From positions 620,001 through 684,000 of the forward strand of contig NC_092410.1 in assembly GCF_009017415.1 (NCBI RefSeq): 64,000 nt of DNA, written 5' to 3'. The number at the start of each line of letters is the position of its first letter. The stretch's first letter is position 1. Positions 44,755-55,506 of the stretch are shown here, one piece after another. A program made the position numbers and the translations under genes. Under the pieces are notes generated by a model. That model ran no database searches and was not told where the DNA came from. It worked only from the letters and a program-made list of their open reading frames with translations. The DNA comes from Aspergillus flavus (lineage: Eukaryota; Ascomycota; Eurotiomycetes; Eurotiales; Aspergillaceae).

Positions 44755-45850
44755 ATGCAGACAATGCTCAAGGCAATAACTGCGGCGGTGGCTGTCTCGT
44801 CGTTGTCGACTGCCTCTGCCTCATCCACATGCAAACTCGCATCCAGAGCAGATCCCCTGCAGTATGTCGGAGTTGACTGGTCTTCTGTTTTAGTGGAGGA
44901 GCGTGGCGGCGTCGTCTATAAGAACCCACAAGGCACCGAAATGCCTCTGGAGAATATTCTCGTGGAGGCCGGCGTGAACATGGTGCGCCAACGTGTATGG
45001 ACGGTTGACGGCGACTATGGAATACAATACAACCTCGAGCTGGCGCAACGGGCGAACAAGGCAGGTTTATTGTTTGGCCTTAACCTCCACTACAGCGACA
45101 CATGGACCAGTCCAGACCAACAAGCCATTCCTACTGGTTGGCCACAAGACATCGAATCGCTCATAACCCAATTATACAACTACACAAGCGAGGTGTGCGA
45201 AGCTTTTGCGGCAGAGGGCCTTTATCCAGAGACAATCACCATAGGAAATGGAGATCACATCGGGACTACTCTGGCCGACCGGTTATTACACGAATCCAGA
45301 AAACCTCGCCCGACTTCTGCAGACCGCTGCAAGTGCCGTGAAGAATTCTTCTTTGGGAGGACACACCAAGGTCCTGACTCACCTTGCCCATGGATGGAAT
45401 TCTGAACTCCAGCATTGGTTCTACGACCTGGTCTTGAACACCGGGTATCTGACCATCGACGACTGGGATGTCATCGCCGTTTCGTTCTATCCCTTCTGGG
45501 GTGAAGGTGCCACGATGGATGCATTGACACAGTCTCTGAACAGTCTGGCAACGCAGTACCGGAAAGAAGTCCAGGTTGTGGAGACGAACTGGCCAACAGT
45601 GTGCTCTAACCCAGAATATCCGTTTCCGCAGGATCAGCTCGATATTCCTCTCAGCTCGGCTGGTCAGATCACGTATCTCCAACGACTGGCTGATACCCTC
45701 AAGGCTATACCAGCTGCGACGGGTCTCAACTATTGGGAGCCTGCGTGGATAGATAATGCTGTGTTAGGGTCTTCCTGTGAGAGTAACGTCATGTTTGATC
45801 CAAGCGGCCAGGCTTATGATAGCGTGTCCATCTTTGGCTCTCTTTACTGA
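44755..45850 (+). pseudogene. GH53 endo-beta-1,4-galactanase, one-base frameshift
   Basis: An intronless gene begins with a signal peptide (MLKAITAAVAVSSLSTASA) and GH53 sequence DPLQYVGVDWSSVLVEE, VNMVRQRVW and LLFGLNLHYSDTW. At about 45250 one extra G follows ITIGN, exactly at the GNE acid/base glutamate, and the frame closes 150 bases later. The next frame continues the enzyme cleanly (SGLLWPTG, LTHLAHGWN, DWDVIAVSFYPFWG, nucleophile Glu in QVVETNWP, LNYWEPAWID) to a normal stop at 45850. Without the extra base the gene would be about 364 aa, near the family norm of 330-360. The enzyme cuts beta-1,4-galactan side chains of pectin outside the cell. Either the allele is freshly broken or the base is a sequencing/assembly error. 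Confidence 0.85.
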
Positions 45851-46662
45851 TTTTGACTATATGTATTGTTGTGTTGGCGGGGCTGGGTTTGGGGGTTAAT
45901 GTATTTACTGTCTTGCAAGTTGAAATTGCGATTACAATGTCATCCTATGTCCATTATGCTGTTTAATATACGTAAAAGGGATATTTTAACATGACTTCGT
46001 TACTCCCACCGAGGCATATAGAGTCGTACATGTACCATAGGCAAAAAGATTAAGTTCCTGGCGTATGACGCGAATAGTAAAATAAAAATGATTGAATAGC
46101 AAAACCGCAGTGCTGAGGAACTTCCAATCGACGCCTTCCAGGGAACATGTGAATGTAAACTCCGCAAGAAAATGATAGGCCGATGCTAACCCAAGCTCGA
46201 ACGATATCGTCCCCGTTGAACGAACTGTATGTAGAAAAAGGAGCGGCGCATACGACCCAACTAGTTCAGGGGCTAATTAATAGTTCCCCGACGGATATAT
46301 CGAAGAGGAAGATTCCCGTCGGAAATGATGGATCATCTTATTCGCGTAGAAGGCCCAGACGGATATTTCCAATATGCCCTGACACCGCCGGACAGGTGTC
46401 CTAAATCCCATTCGCTTAAACCCAGAATACATCATGCCATTCAGGAACTGCACTCGTGAAAGTCGAAATCCGGGGGAATCTAGCCGCGGGGAATTGATAG
46501 ACCTGGTAGTTCCGTGGATGATTAAGTCTGCTCAAGTGGACTATAAATAATTCCAGACGAACGCGGCTTCGTTAATGTGAAGCGATTGCCATCAAGAACT
46601 ACTCAGGGTTATTGGCAGATTTTGTTCAGGTCTTGCTGATTTGAAAGGTTGACTCTGCGATC
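45851..46662. promoter_or_regulatory. Promoter region of the GH35 beta-galactosidase gene
   Basis: The 5' flank holds a TATAAATA at 46542-46549 (121 bases before the start) and two matches to the CreA consensus SYGGRG, CCGGGG at 46470-46475 and GCGGGG at 46486-46491. Carbon-catabolite repression of such genes is well known in Aspergillus. CreA matches are short and occur by chance often, so binding is only suggested. Confidence 0.4.
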
Positions 46663-49600
46663 ATGAGGCTGTGGCACATTGTTAGCAGTGCTGTAGCGAT
46701 TGCTGGCCTAGCAACGGCTCAAGACTGGCCCTTACACGACAATGGTCTGAACCAGGTTGTCCAATGGTATGTTATAGAGCTCTACTACTTGCGGGCGGAC
46801 AATTGAAGCTCACACACCACGCAGGGACCATTACAGTGTGATTGTTAATGGAGAGAGACTGTTCCTTTGGTCGGGTGAAGTGAATAACTCCAGCTGTAAC
46901 TTAATCAGATAGAATTGGCTAACACTTCAATTAGTTGCACCTGTGGCGTATCCCTGTGCCCGAGCTATGGAGAGACATCCTGGAGAAAATCAAGGCAGCT
47001 GGGTATGTACAACTCCAATGCCGCACCTTCGCATGAGATTGGCTCTGATCTAAACAGCTTCAATGGAATTGGGCTTTACGAACATTGGGGCTGGCACGCC
47101 CCAAACAATGAGACCTTGGATTTTGAAACAGGGGCACATAACTTTGCCCAAGCTTTTGAGATTGCTAAGGAGCTTGGTCTTTACATCATCTACCGGCCTG
47201 GTCCGTACAGCAACGCCGAAGCAAACGGCGGAGGCTTCCCAGGCTGGCTGACTACTGGGGAGTACGGGGCCCTGCGCGACGACAGCGAGAAGTACACCAG
47301 GGCTTGGACACGATACTCTGGAGCTGTTGCGGAATACGTTCGTCCATATCTCATCACGAACGGAGGACCCATTATCCTGTGGCAGATCGAGAATGAATAT
47401 GGCGTTCAGTGGCTTGATCCTGACTTGAAGACACCCAATCACAGTGCCATCAACTACATGGAGCTACTTGAAGAGAAGCACAGAGGCTGGGACATTGATG
47501 TCCCTTTTACTGCTAACAACCCTAGTATGTGGACTCGATCTTGGTCAAAGGATTATGGCAACGTAGGTGGTGAGGTCGACCTGTACGGCCTCGATCACTA
47601 TCCGGCGTGCTGGACGTGCAACTTGGCACAATGCCTGTCAGTCAATGGGCAGGTTGAACCATACACCGTATTTGACTATTACACTCACTTTAACGAGGTG
47701 TCGCGGACTCAGCCTTCTTTTCTCATGGAGTTCCAGGGAGGCTCATTCAACCCTTGGGATGGGCCTGAGGGCGGGTGTAAAGATAACATGGGGCCCGCCT
47801 GGGTGAACCTTTTCTTCCGTCACAACCTGGCCCAGAAGGTGACAGCTGTCAATGTTTATATGCTTTATGGAGGAACCAATTGGGGTAATATCGGCTTCCC
47901 TGAAGTTGGCACCAGTTATGACTACTCGGCGCCCATTCACGAGACTCGTTTGATTGGCGACAAGTACAATGAAGCCAAGCTCTTTGGTCTTTTCATGCGT
48001 GTTGCCCGCGATTTCTCTAAGGTGGAACGAGTGGGGAATAGCACCCAGTATGCTACGGACCAGGATATCTTCACAACTGAACTCCGCAATCCAGACACCG
48101 GGTCTGCCTTTTATGTCACCCGCCATGAGTACTCTCCTTCCACAGAGCTGACCAAGTTCCGGCTGCACGTCTCCACTGATATTGGAAACCTCACAGTCCC
48201 AACTAAAGGATCCATTACTATCAATGGAACGGAATCTAAAGTCCTGGTCACGGACTTCCCCATTGGTTCCTCCGGAAAGAAGATCACTTACACGACCTTG
48301 GAGATCCTCACGGTAGCTGACCTAGGAGACCGTCAGGTAGTCGTATTCTGGGCTCCGGAGGGCGAAGAAGGGGAATTTCTACTTAAAGACGCAAAGTCCG
48401 GCAAAGTCATGACCGGAAATGCAGATAACAAGACGGTAACGACGACTCGATATGGTGTTGTGACCAGCGTTGGTGCAGGAAATGAGAAGACGGTTATTGA
48501 TTATAACCATGACGTTCAAGCTGTGGTGGTAGATCGCCAGTCTGCTTACAAGTTCTGGGCTCCTACGTTGAATAATAACCCACTTGCATGGGAGAATTCT
48601 ACGGGTAACTGTGCCCCCATGCTACGAGACTGTACGATACCAATGTACTAACAAAGCGCATTAGTCCTTGTCCACGGACCCCATCTCGTCCGCACGGCCG
48701 AGATCGACGGCGATACCATCTATATCACGGGTGACTGGGACGAAGAAACTGACATTGAGATCTGGGCACCGAAGAACGTAAAAAATGTCTTCTTCAATGG
48801 CTCGAAGCTGAAGATCACGAAGTCTAAGTATGGAACTCTCGTTGGTAGCCTTCCCGCCCCTGAAGTTATGGCGGATAGCCTTCTCGCAGAGCTCCCGCCA
48901 CTTACCAACTGGAAGGTAGCAGAGAATCTTCCGGAGAGGTTGGTGGATTATGACGACTCCAAATGGACCGGTGAGTGATGGATCGGTCACTCTTATCTAA
49001 GCTTCTTTGACTAACCTCTCACAGATGCAAACCATATGACAACTCCCCATTTCGTTCCTCCCGATACCTACCCCGTTCTGTTTGCTGACGAGTATGGGTA
49101 CCAAGCGGGTAACATTCTCTGGCGAGGAAGGTTCAACGCCTCGGAAGAGAGTATGCCCTCGGGTGCTTATCTTCGTGTCATTGGCGGTCTTGCCAGCGGC
49201 TTTTCTGCGTATGTCAACGGCGAATTCCTCGGGTCCTGGCTGGGCTCAATGGCCAACAAAACGGGCGAGCTAGAGGTATCTTTCAAGGACGTCAAGCTCA
49301 ATACAGGAGATGATAATGTCCTATTTGTCATTCAGGATACAATGGGCAAGGAGCAGCGTGATGCCGCGCCAGACCCACGAGGCATTCTTAATGCCACATT
49401 GATTGCTGCAGATGGCTCGCCTACTAATTTCACCTCGTGGAAAGTGGCCGGAAATGCTGGCGGAAACCATCTGCTTGAACCAATACGTGGCACGTACAAC
49501 GAAGGCGGCCTTCATGCAGAGCGCCTTGGCTGGCATCTCCCTGGCTTTGATGACAATGATTGGGAGTCAGGTGCCCCTGCGGACGGATTTACCGGCGCTG

Positions 49601-50016
49601 ATGCGCGCTTTTACCGTACCGTTGTCCCGTTGAATATTCCTGAAGGTTACGACGCCAGCTTGGCTTTCCAGCTAAGCACTGAGAAGAAGGCAAAGCTACG
49701 GGCTCAACTATATGTCAACGGTTATCAGTTTGCAAAAACCTTGCCCTACATTTCGAATGAAACAACTTTCCCTGGTAAGTCCAAGAAGTTCTAATATGCA
49801 ACAAAATTGAAATTGACAATCTCCCTAGTATTTCCTGGCATCCTTGACTATAATGGCAACAACACTATCGGTCTCAGCGTGTGGGCTATGGATGAAGCTG
49901 GAGGACGGGTTGATGTAGCCTGGAAAGTGATGGGCGTGCATCGATCAGCTTTTGATCCTCTATTTGATGGCGAATACCTTCGACCTGGATGGAAGGATCG
50001 CTCACAATATGCCTGA
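46663..50016 (+). CDS. lacA: Secreted GH35 beta-galactosidase
   Basis: Seven exons (46663-46766, 46825-46879, 46935-47002, 47058-48604, 48665-48970, 49025-49774, 49829-50016) encode 1005 aa, the usual length of Aspergillus LacA-type enzymes. A signal peptide ([20 protein letters not shown]) precedes the GH35 barrel: [36 protein letters not shown], acid/base Glu in [11 protein letters not shown] and nucleophile Glu in [15 protein letters not shown]. Beta-sandwich domains follow, with jelly-roll sequence [10 protein letters not shown] and WKVMGVHR at the end. It removes terminal beta-galactosyl residues from galactan oligosaccharides and lactose outside the cell. It lies directly downstream of the GH53 galactanase on the same strand with a matching TATA box, so the two probably act in sequence. 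The symbol follows family likeness; several paralogues exist in Aspergillus. Confidence 0.93.
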
Positions 50017-50439
50017 AACAGTCAGCCAGGGCGGAGTGAGAGTAATACCATGCTAGATGCACAAACTCACACGAATTATATATGTACTGAACAGATATCA
50101 AAGGTCATCATGAACCATTATTGAGAACTCCACTGAGTATGGGAAATGAAGCGTGTATAAGAGCGTAAAATGGCATTATGCAACAGGTGACTGTGATGTA
50201 TCCCACAAACCATGCTGTGGAGCACGAACGACTGGCCCAGGCACCATCTGTCCAAAGTAAGCAAGCAAGCAAAAACCTCTAACCTAATACACTCCATTGT
50301 ATCCCGGGTCAGTTTGGGTGATGTCCATCTCTTCTGGGCTAGTAGCCCGTCACGACCCTCCAGGTTGTATTTGATCCAAACATGGACGGCTTGTGCATCA
50401 GTATCAAATGCTATCCCCTATCTACTTCTACTATAAAAG
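50017..50439. other. Convergent 3' flanks, boundary between two clusters
   Basis: This gap lies between the convergent beta-galactosidase and reductase genes. No gene is seen. It marks the change from the galactan genes to the peptide-synthetase genes. Confidence 0.45.
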
Positions 50440-51418
50440 CTAACAAAACTGCATTTTCAAATTCGCATCCAAACTCTTCTGAATCGCCACTTTAAACAAT
50501 GTCTGAACCCCATTTTGATCCAAATGCGAAATCGCCTTTTCCGTACTTCCCCCAGGAACACAGACTTCTTTCCGCAAATCAGCGACGGACTTCGACGACG
50601 CACTAGCCAGATACCCAGCACCAAGACAAGATTGAATAACGAGGGGCTCAGCAGCCTCCCTCGGAAGACCCATAGACTCTGCTGCAGCGACCATGGATTC
50701 GATGACGAAGAAGAAATGCGCAGGACCAGATCTATCATGCAGCGTTAATGGGACTGTTGATTGGTTTCCATAGAATAAGAGAGCAAGGAACAGAGGACAG
50801 GTCTTACCCGGACACAGCCGCGACAACATCTAGCATCGACTCTTCCGGAACAATAGTGACGAGGGGAGATACCTCCTCCAGAACGGTTTTGACATGATTG
50901 ACGCGAACCGTGGCATCTTCTGATGCGAAGAGACCGGTGGCACCCTGCCTGACCTCAACGGGTGTGTTGGGCATGGACCGGACAATCGCTGTCCCTGTCG
51001 GTAGCCAGTCTTGGAGCTGGCTGACGGTGATTCCAGGACACATTGTCACAACGGTAGGACGGACACTCGGATCCAATGACTCGAGGGTGGGCGCTAGCTG
51101 TTTTGAGACGGTGGGGACATCTGCTGGGCGTGTGCAGATGAAGAGGATGGGTGATGTTGTACTGTCTTGGGTGGAAGTTCGGTGTGATCTTCTGGCGTCT
51201 TGCCAGATGCGTTTATCCAGGTTGTTGTCGGTGACCAGAAGTTGGGGATATCGGGATTGCAGCTCTTGGACATGTTCAGCCCGTCGGGCTGTTACTGCGA
51301 TGTTGCATTTTAGGGCCCAGGGATTAGTAGAGGAGAGGATGCCACTGATGATGGCTTGCGCCAAATGGCCTCCGCCAACGAAGGTGAGGTGGATGGGAGC
51401 TTGTGTGGAAATAGTCAT
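50440..51418 (-). CDS. Pyrroline-5-carboxylate reductase-like protein
   Basis: Exons 51418-50808 and 50731-50440 encode 300 aa. The N-terminal Rossmann fold starts LTFVGGGHLAQAIISGIL; later landmarks are VTMCPGITVSQLQDWLP, IVRSMPNTPVEVRQGATGLF, AAVSGSGPAHFFFVIESM across the splice, and CVPGGSTEKAISHLDQNG, the P5CR signature region. The enzyme reduces pyrroline-5-carboxylate or a related cyclic imine to proline or a proline analogue with NAD(P)H. Placed next to a P450, a 2OG oxygenase and an NRPS, it is more likely a dedicated pathway copy that makes a substituted proline than the housekeeping enzyme, but this is inferred. Confidence 0.88.
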
Positions 51419-52088
51419 GGTTGATGGATTGAGATGTGGTGTTCAGCTGGTTCTTTTGCAGGTAGTAAGTGGGGTTTTATGTCTTTACCGAGATATACGG
51501 TATAGTCAATCATTGTTTGCAAGCCACATTGAACCGATTGGCTGTCTATATGTGCATTATGCAGGATATTGCTTTTTACCCGCAGCATGGCTGGTTGGCA
51601 TACCTTCATGCAAGGAAAGGTGAAAGCAGGGATGAAGTATGAGTCTCCGAGGCTCCCCTATTTTACCCTGTATTTGTGACGTTTCTGCAGCCCGCGAGTG
51701 CACATAGGACGGTTGTATTTAGCCTTGTAGAATGGTCAAATGACATATCCCTTTGCTAAACGGGGCCAAGGTGGACACATCATTTGTATCATTCTCTTGA
51801 GTGGCGGAATGTCTACAGACTAATTTAACTCATAATATGCTTCTGACGTTCTGGAGAGTCTAGAATGCAGTGTATTTATCGCAGAGTGGCAGCGCGCCAC
51901 GAAACTTACTCTACAGTTCCGGTGAAACCACGGCCAGATGGTGCTCCTTTTACTACCTGGCACGATTTTATTGAGATTCTAAGGGTTCCCCAGCGGTGTC
52001 GTTTCCTCTCCATATGCCAGAACAGGTAAACATGGACAACATCGTTGGGCAACTTGATCGGTTATAAGCGGTAAGAAACGTCTATAGT
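51419..52088. other. Intergenic, promoter side of the reductase gene
   Basis: No exon is supported. The region holds the reductase promoter and the P450 3' flank. Confidence 0.45.
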
Positions 52089-53677
52089 CTATAATCTATC
52101 CTTGAAAATCAATCGACAATTATAGGGCTCCAGAGAAGCATTCTACTTTCGGGTAAGTAATTATACCAATATATTTTGCCTCAAGTGCACAGGTTGGAAC
52201 TTACCACCTTAATCGAATAACGATAATCTGGCGCACTAGTGATTTCGAAATGACGGACAATTTCATAAAGAGTCACCCGGAGTTGTAACAATGCAAACTC
52301 AGACCCGATACAGCTGCGAGTCCAAGCGTTAAATGGAATATAACTCCCACGAACCTGTTGCTGGCTAATCGCTCGTTGGATGGCATGCACATCATCCCCC
52401 CATCGCTCCGGCTGGTACTCATGGGCGGTAGGTCCCCAGGTATTTGGATCGGTATGGACACCATATGCCGTCCATCCCACCCACATTCCTTGGGGAATGG
52501 TTATGCCGTTTCCTAGATAGACTGGCTCCAAAGTCTTGCGGTTGATTAACTGGCTTACTGGGGGGTAGAGGCGCAATGTTTCGGCGAGTACAGCGGTGAG
52601 ATAGGGCAAGCTCTTGAGGTCGTCCCCGTCAGACGAAGAAGCGATATGTGCTGCAATTTCCCGGTATAACTTTTCTTGCATTTGAGGGTTTTGAGAAAGC
52701 TCCCACAGGGTTGCTATAAATGCAAACTTGACATTCTCGTGGCCAGCAAAGAACATCATTTTAAGATTCGAGCGATAATGGAAGTTCGTCATGAGCCCAT
52801 CATCGCGGGCTCGCTTCAACCGATAGATCAGCTTTTCAAATCGATCCGGCGGTGTTTCGGGGTATTTGAGCTTCTCGGTTATGTCGATTAGTGCCTCCTC
52901 GAGCTCTCGGATCATAGAAAAACAGTGGGGCCTTGTTGGCCGTAGAGGCCAGCCGATTCTTTCAAACATTGGGAAATGGTGAATGAGATGTCCTCCCAGG
53001 TTCCAGAGGATGGCCAGAAGGGCATCCTGAGCCCGAACAGTGCCGCCATTCAAGGCGCCAAAATCAACGTCAAAGAAGCTTTCCCCAAACACGTCAATCG
53101 CCCATCGTTCAATTATGTCATTGATAACCACCCCGCGGTCAGACGGCGCATGCTGTTGCTCTCGTTTAAATGTCGCTATAAGCTTAGACGATGCCACCTT
53201 GAGGGAGGAGATACTATGAGGGCGCTGAATACCAGGCTTCATGACCCCTGTGAACTGTTTCCAAAGCTCCCCATGAGAGTCAATGATGTTCTCGCCAAAC
53301 AGACCCGCTAATGTACTATGAGGGACTTTCCCATAGAAGCCACCTTTGGCCACAACGCGCTCATTGCGTAAAATACGGACCACATACTCTGGTTTAGTCA
53401 CCAGAACCGCCCATTGACCCGAGTTCCAGATATTGACGGCGCCATGGGTTTCCAGCACGGGGCGAAGACGAGAGTTGTGGAAACCTATTTCAGACACACG
53501 GCGATATGCATCGTAAACCGAGATGTGAAAAGGAATGGAGGGAATGCCAGGGCAGCACTTGGTATAAACATGCAGGATTTGAGTCGTGACGACGGCGATA
53601 ATAATGGTCAACAAAAGACCGAAAACTGCTTTATAGTCTAATTTGTCCACAAACAATGCCCAAGTGTGATGCTCCAT
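52089..53677 (-). CDS. Cytochrome P450 monooxygenase
   Basis: Exons 53677-52205 and 52142-52089 encode 508 aa. The N-terminal membrane anchor (AVFGLLLTIIIAVVTTQILHV) places it in the ER membrane. Core motifs are the I-helix MMFFAGHENVKF, the K-helix ETLRLYPP, the PERW meander and the haem loop IPFNAWTRSCIGSEF with the Cys thiolate ligand. The usual Gly four residues before the Cys (FxxG) is Trp here, as varied residues also occur in Dit2-like fungal P450s. An upstream in-frame ATG at 53761 would add 28 residues before the anchor; I prefer 53677. The short last exon is placed by its good splice signals and frame. It probably oxidises the peptide or a precursor of the adjacent NRPS pathway. Confidence 0.86.
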
Positions 53678-54025
53678 TGTTGGATTGTGAATGGGAACTG
53701 AGATGAGAGGAGAGTCTACTTTTCGAGTGGTAATGGCAATCAGAATATTTTGGTTGGTCATACCGTATTGTTACTCTGTAGTGTGGCTGGCGTAAGGAGG
53801 ATGTCTAGACCATGCAGGTTATGGTGGAGTCTCCAGCTTGAGAGGCCCACATGTTTGTTCAAAACAAGGCCAGAGTATGGACTATTGATACACTATTCCC
53901 TTCTGGCTTACTTCTGTAGATCTCGGCTGGCTGAATCTTGGGTGAACCACAGCTGAACTATGGAATGTGATGAGGTTCTGCATAACCATACCCAATCATA
54001 TATATTTATCAGGCTCATTTTTTCT
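53678..54025. promoter_or_regulatory. P450 promoter region and 2OG-oxygenase 3' flank
   Basis: Both neighbouring genes run leftward. No specific motif is evident, and an alternative P450 start codon lies inside this segment. Confidence 0.35.
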
Positions 54026-55156
54026 TCAGTATGTTCCCGCAATCCGCATGTGTTGAAACTCATTGGCTGTCAGATATTTCTCCTCGGGGACACCTTCCAG
54101 CAGGAGTGGTCGGAGGATCGCAGCCCGGTCAGGTTTGGCAAAGTACGCGATCGAGAAGCGCTCCGGCACTATCCCATTAATTTGCTCTTCCTTGGACCGA
54201 TCGGGAAGATGGACTCGATGGCGCGCACTGTGCAACCCAGTCCACTTCTGCAGGCAATCCCCCACATTCAAAATACATTCGTATGGCCCTCCACTCTCGA
54301 TGTCCGCGAACTGCCCACTATGCGGTGGAACCTCCATTTCTGCCACCTGCATTAGCACCACAACATGACCAACATGACCCGAGAGATGCACGAAAAAAAA
54401 AAAAAAACTCACGTAATCCTCCGACTGCGTCTTGGAATAACAGGGTGATCGTCCCAAAGTCAGTGTGCGTAGCGATACGTGTCGAATGCGCAAATTCCCC
54501 TCGGGCGACCGCAGGATAGTGCGTGATGCGCAGCTCATTGGTCTGGTCTGCGTGGAGCTGTCCAAGCTTATGCTCAGGTAGACCTAGTCCGATTGACAGC
54601 GCCTTCAGGATGGTTAATTCGGCGCGATAGCCGGCTTCGAAGAATGCAGTGAAGGTCGGTTGGAATGCATCATCCACTCCCTTGGGTGGCCAGATGTTCT
54701 TGTAAAGTGGGTCATACTCGGATCCAATGTCGTAGGATTCCTAGAAAGGGGTTAGAATAAAATATTCATTCGAGGTGAGACACAATGACCTTCATGTCTT
54801 TGAGGTAAGGAGACCCAGCTGCGCTGCCATAGTCGGAGACAGCTCCAATGTTCTCCAGCCCGACCGGACTGAAGCCTCGGTGTGGATGCGCGGTGGCAGG
54901 ATGAGGTGATTTTAACTTTTGTTCCAAGGGTAATTGGAAGAAGCGGCGGGCCTATGATCAAGTAAGTCTATACGTATCGGAGGATTGGAAAGTGGAAACA
55001 AACTGCTGCAAACGCCAGGTCAATCTGTGCACACGAAATCCCGTGATTGATCAGTTTGGCAAATCCATACTCCTTCAATGTTGAGACAAATTGGCGACAA
55101 AACTCCTCCCGCTGAGAGGGATCGTGGAAACGAGAGAAATCCAAAGACGGAAACAT
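54026..55156 (-). CDS. 2-oxoglutarate/Fe(II)-dependent oxygenase in the NRPS cluster
   Basis: Exons 55156-55001, 54951-54790, 54740-54413 and 54339-54026 encode 319 aa. The DIOX_N part contains MFPSLDFSRFHDPSQREEF and YGFAKLINHGIS; the catalytic part contains TRIATHTDFGTITLLFQDAVGG (Fe ligands His and Asp), LNVGDCLQKWTGL and SARHRVHLP (third His), then RFSIAYFAKP (Arg and Ser for 2OG). The last intron starts with a run of 15 T on the sense strand; its acceptor was chosen because only that one keeps the frame. The gene is divergent from the NRPS across 350 bp, suggesting co-regulation. Proline hydroxylases of fungal lipopeptide pathways belong to this class, so hydroxylation of a proline-like unit is a fair guess. 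Confidence 0.86.
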
Positions 55157-55506
55157 GAGGAATTGCTATGTGGACGCTGGTTTCTAGGACACGCGAGTGA
55201 GGATATATATACCGGGGATAGTTTCCCGTGAAACGCCATGCACGGGGTGACTTGATTACTCAGGAAATACGGTGAAGATTGTCTTTCCAAACTAGTTATA
55301 GGTTGCTTTTGCATCTGGCAAACAATGTAAGCGATTTATCATTTTTGTTGGTTAATGGTATGTAAAACTGACACGTAAGTTTCTGCCTCGATGGGTTCCG
55401 CTAGCAGCTCTTACCTTTTGGGTTTCTTTTCTTCTGCACTAGTTATTGGCGCAGAAATCCTTGACCAATTCCCTCTACCTGTTCCAAGAAACAATCTCAT
55501 TTCACC
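55157..55506. promoter_or_regulatory. Bidirectional promoter between 2OG oxygenase and NRPS
   Basis: The 350-base gap separates divergent start codons. A TATATATA lies near 55203-55210, 50 bases before the oxygenase start on its strand. Divergent pairs like this are common in fungal metabolite clusters. Confidence 0.45.

Noticed and set aside
53678..53761. Longer P450 N-terminus from ATG 53761
   Set aside because: The added 28 residues lie before the membrane anchor and do not resemble P450 leaders; kept as a possible alternative only.
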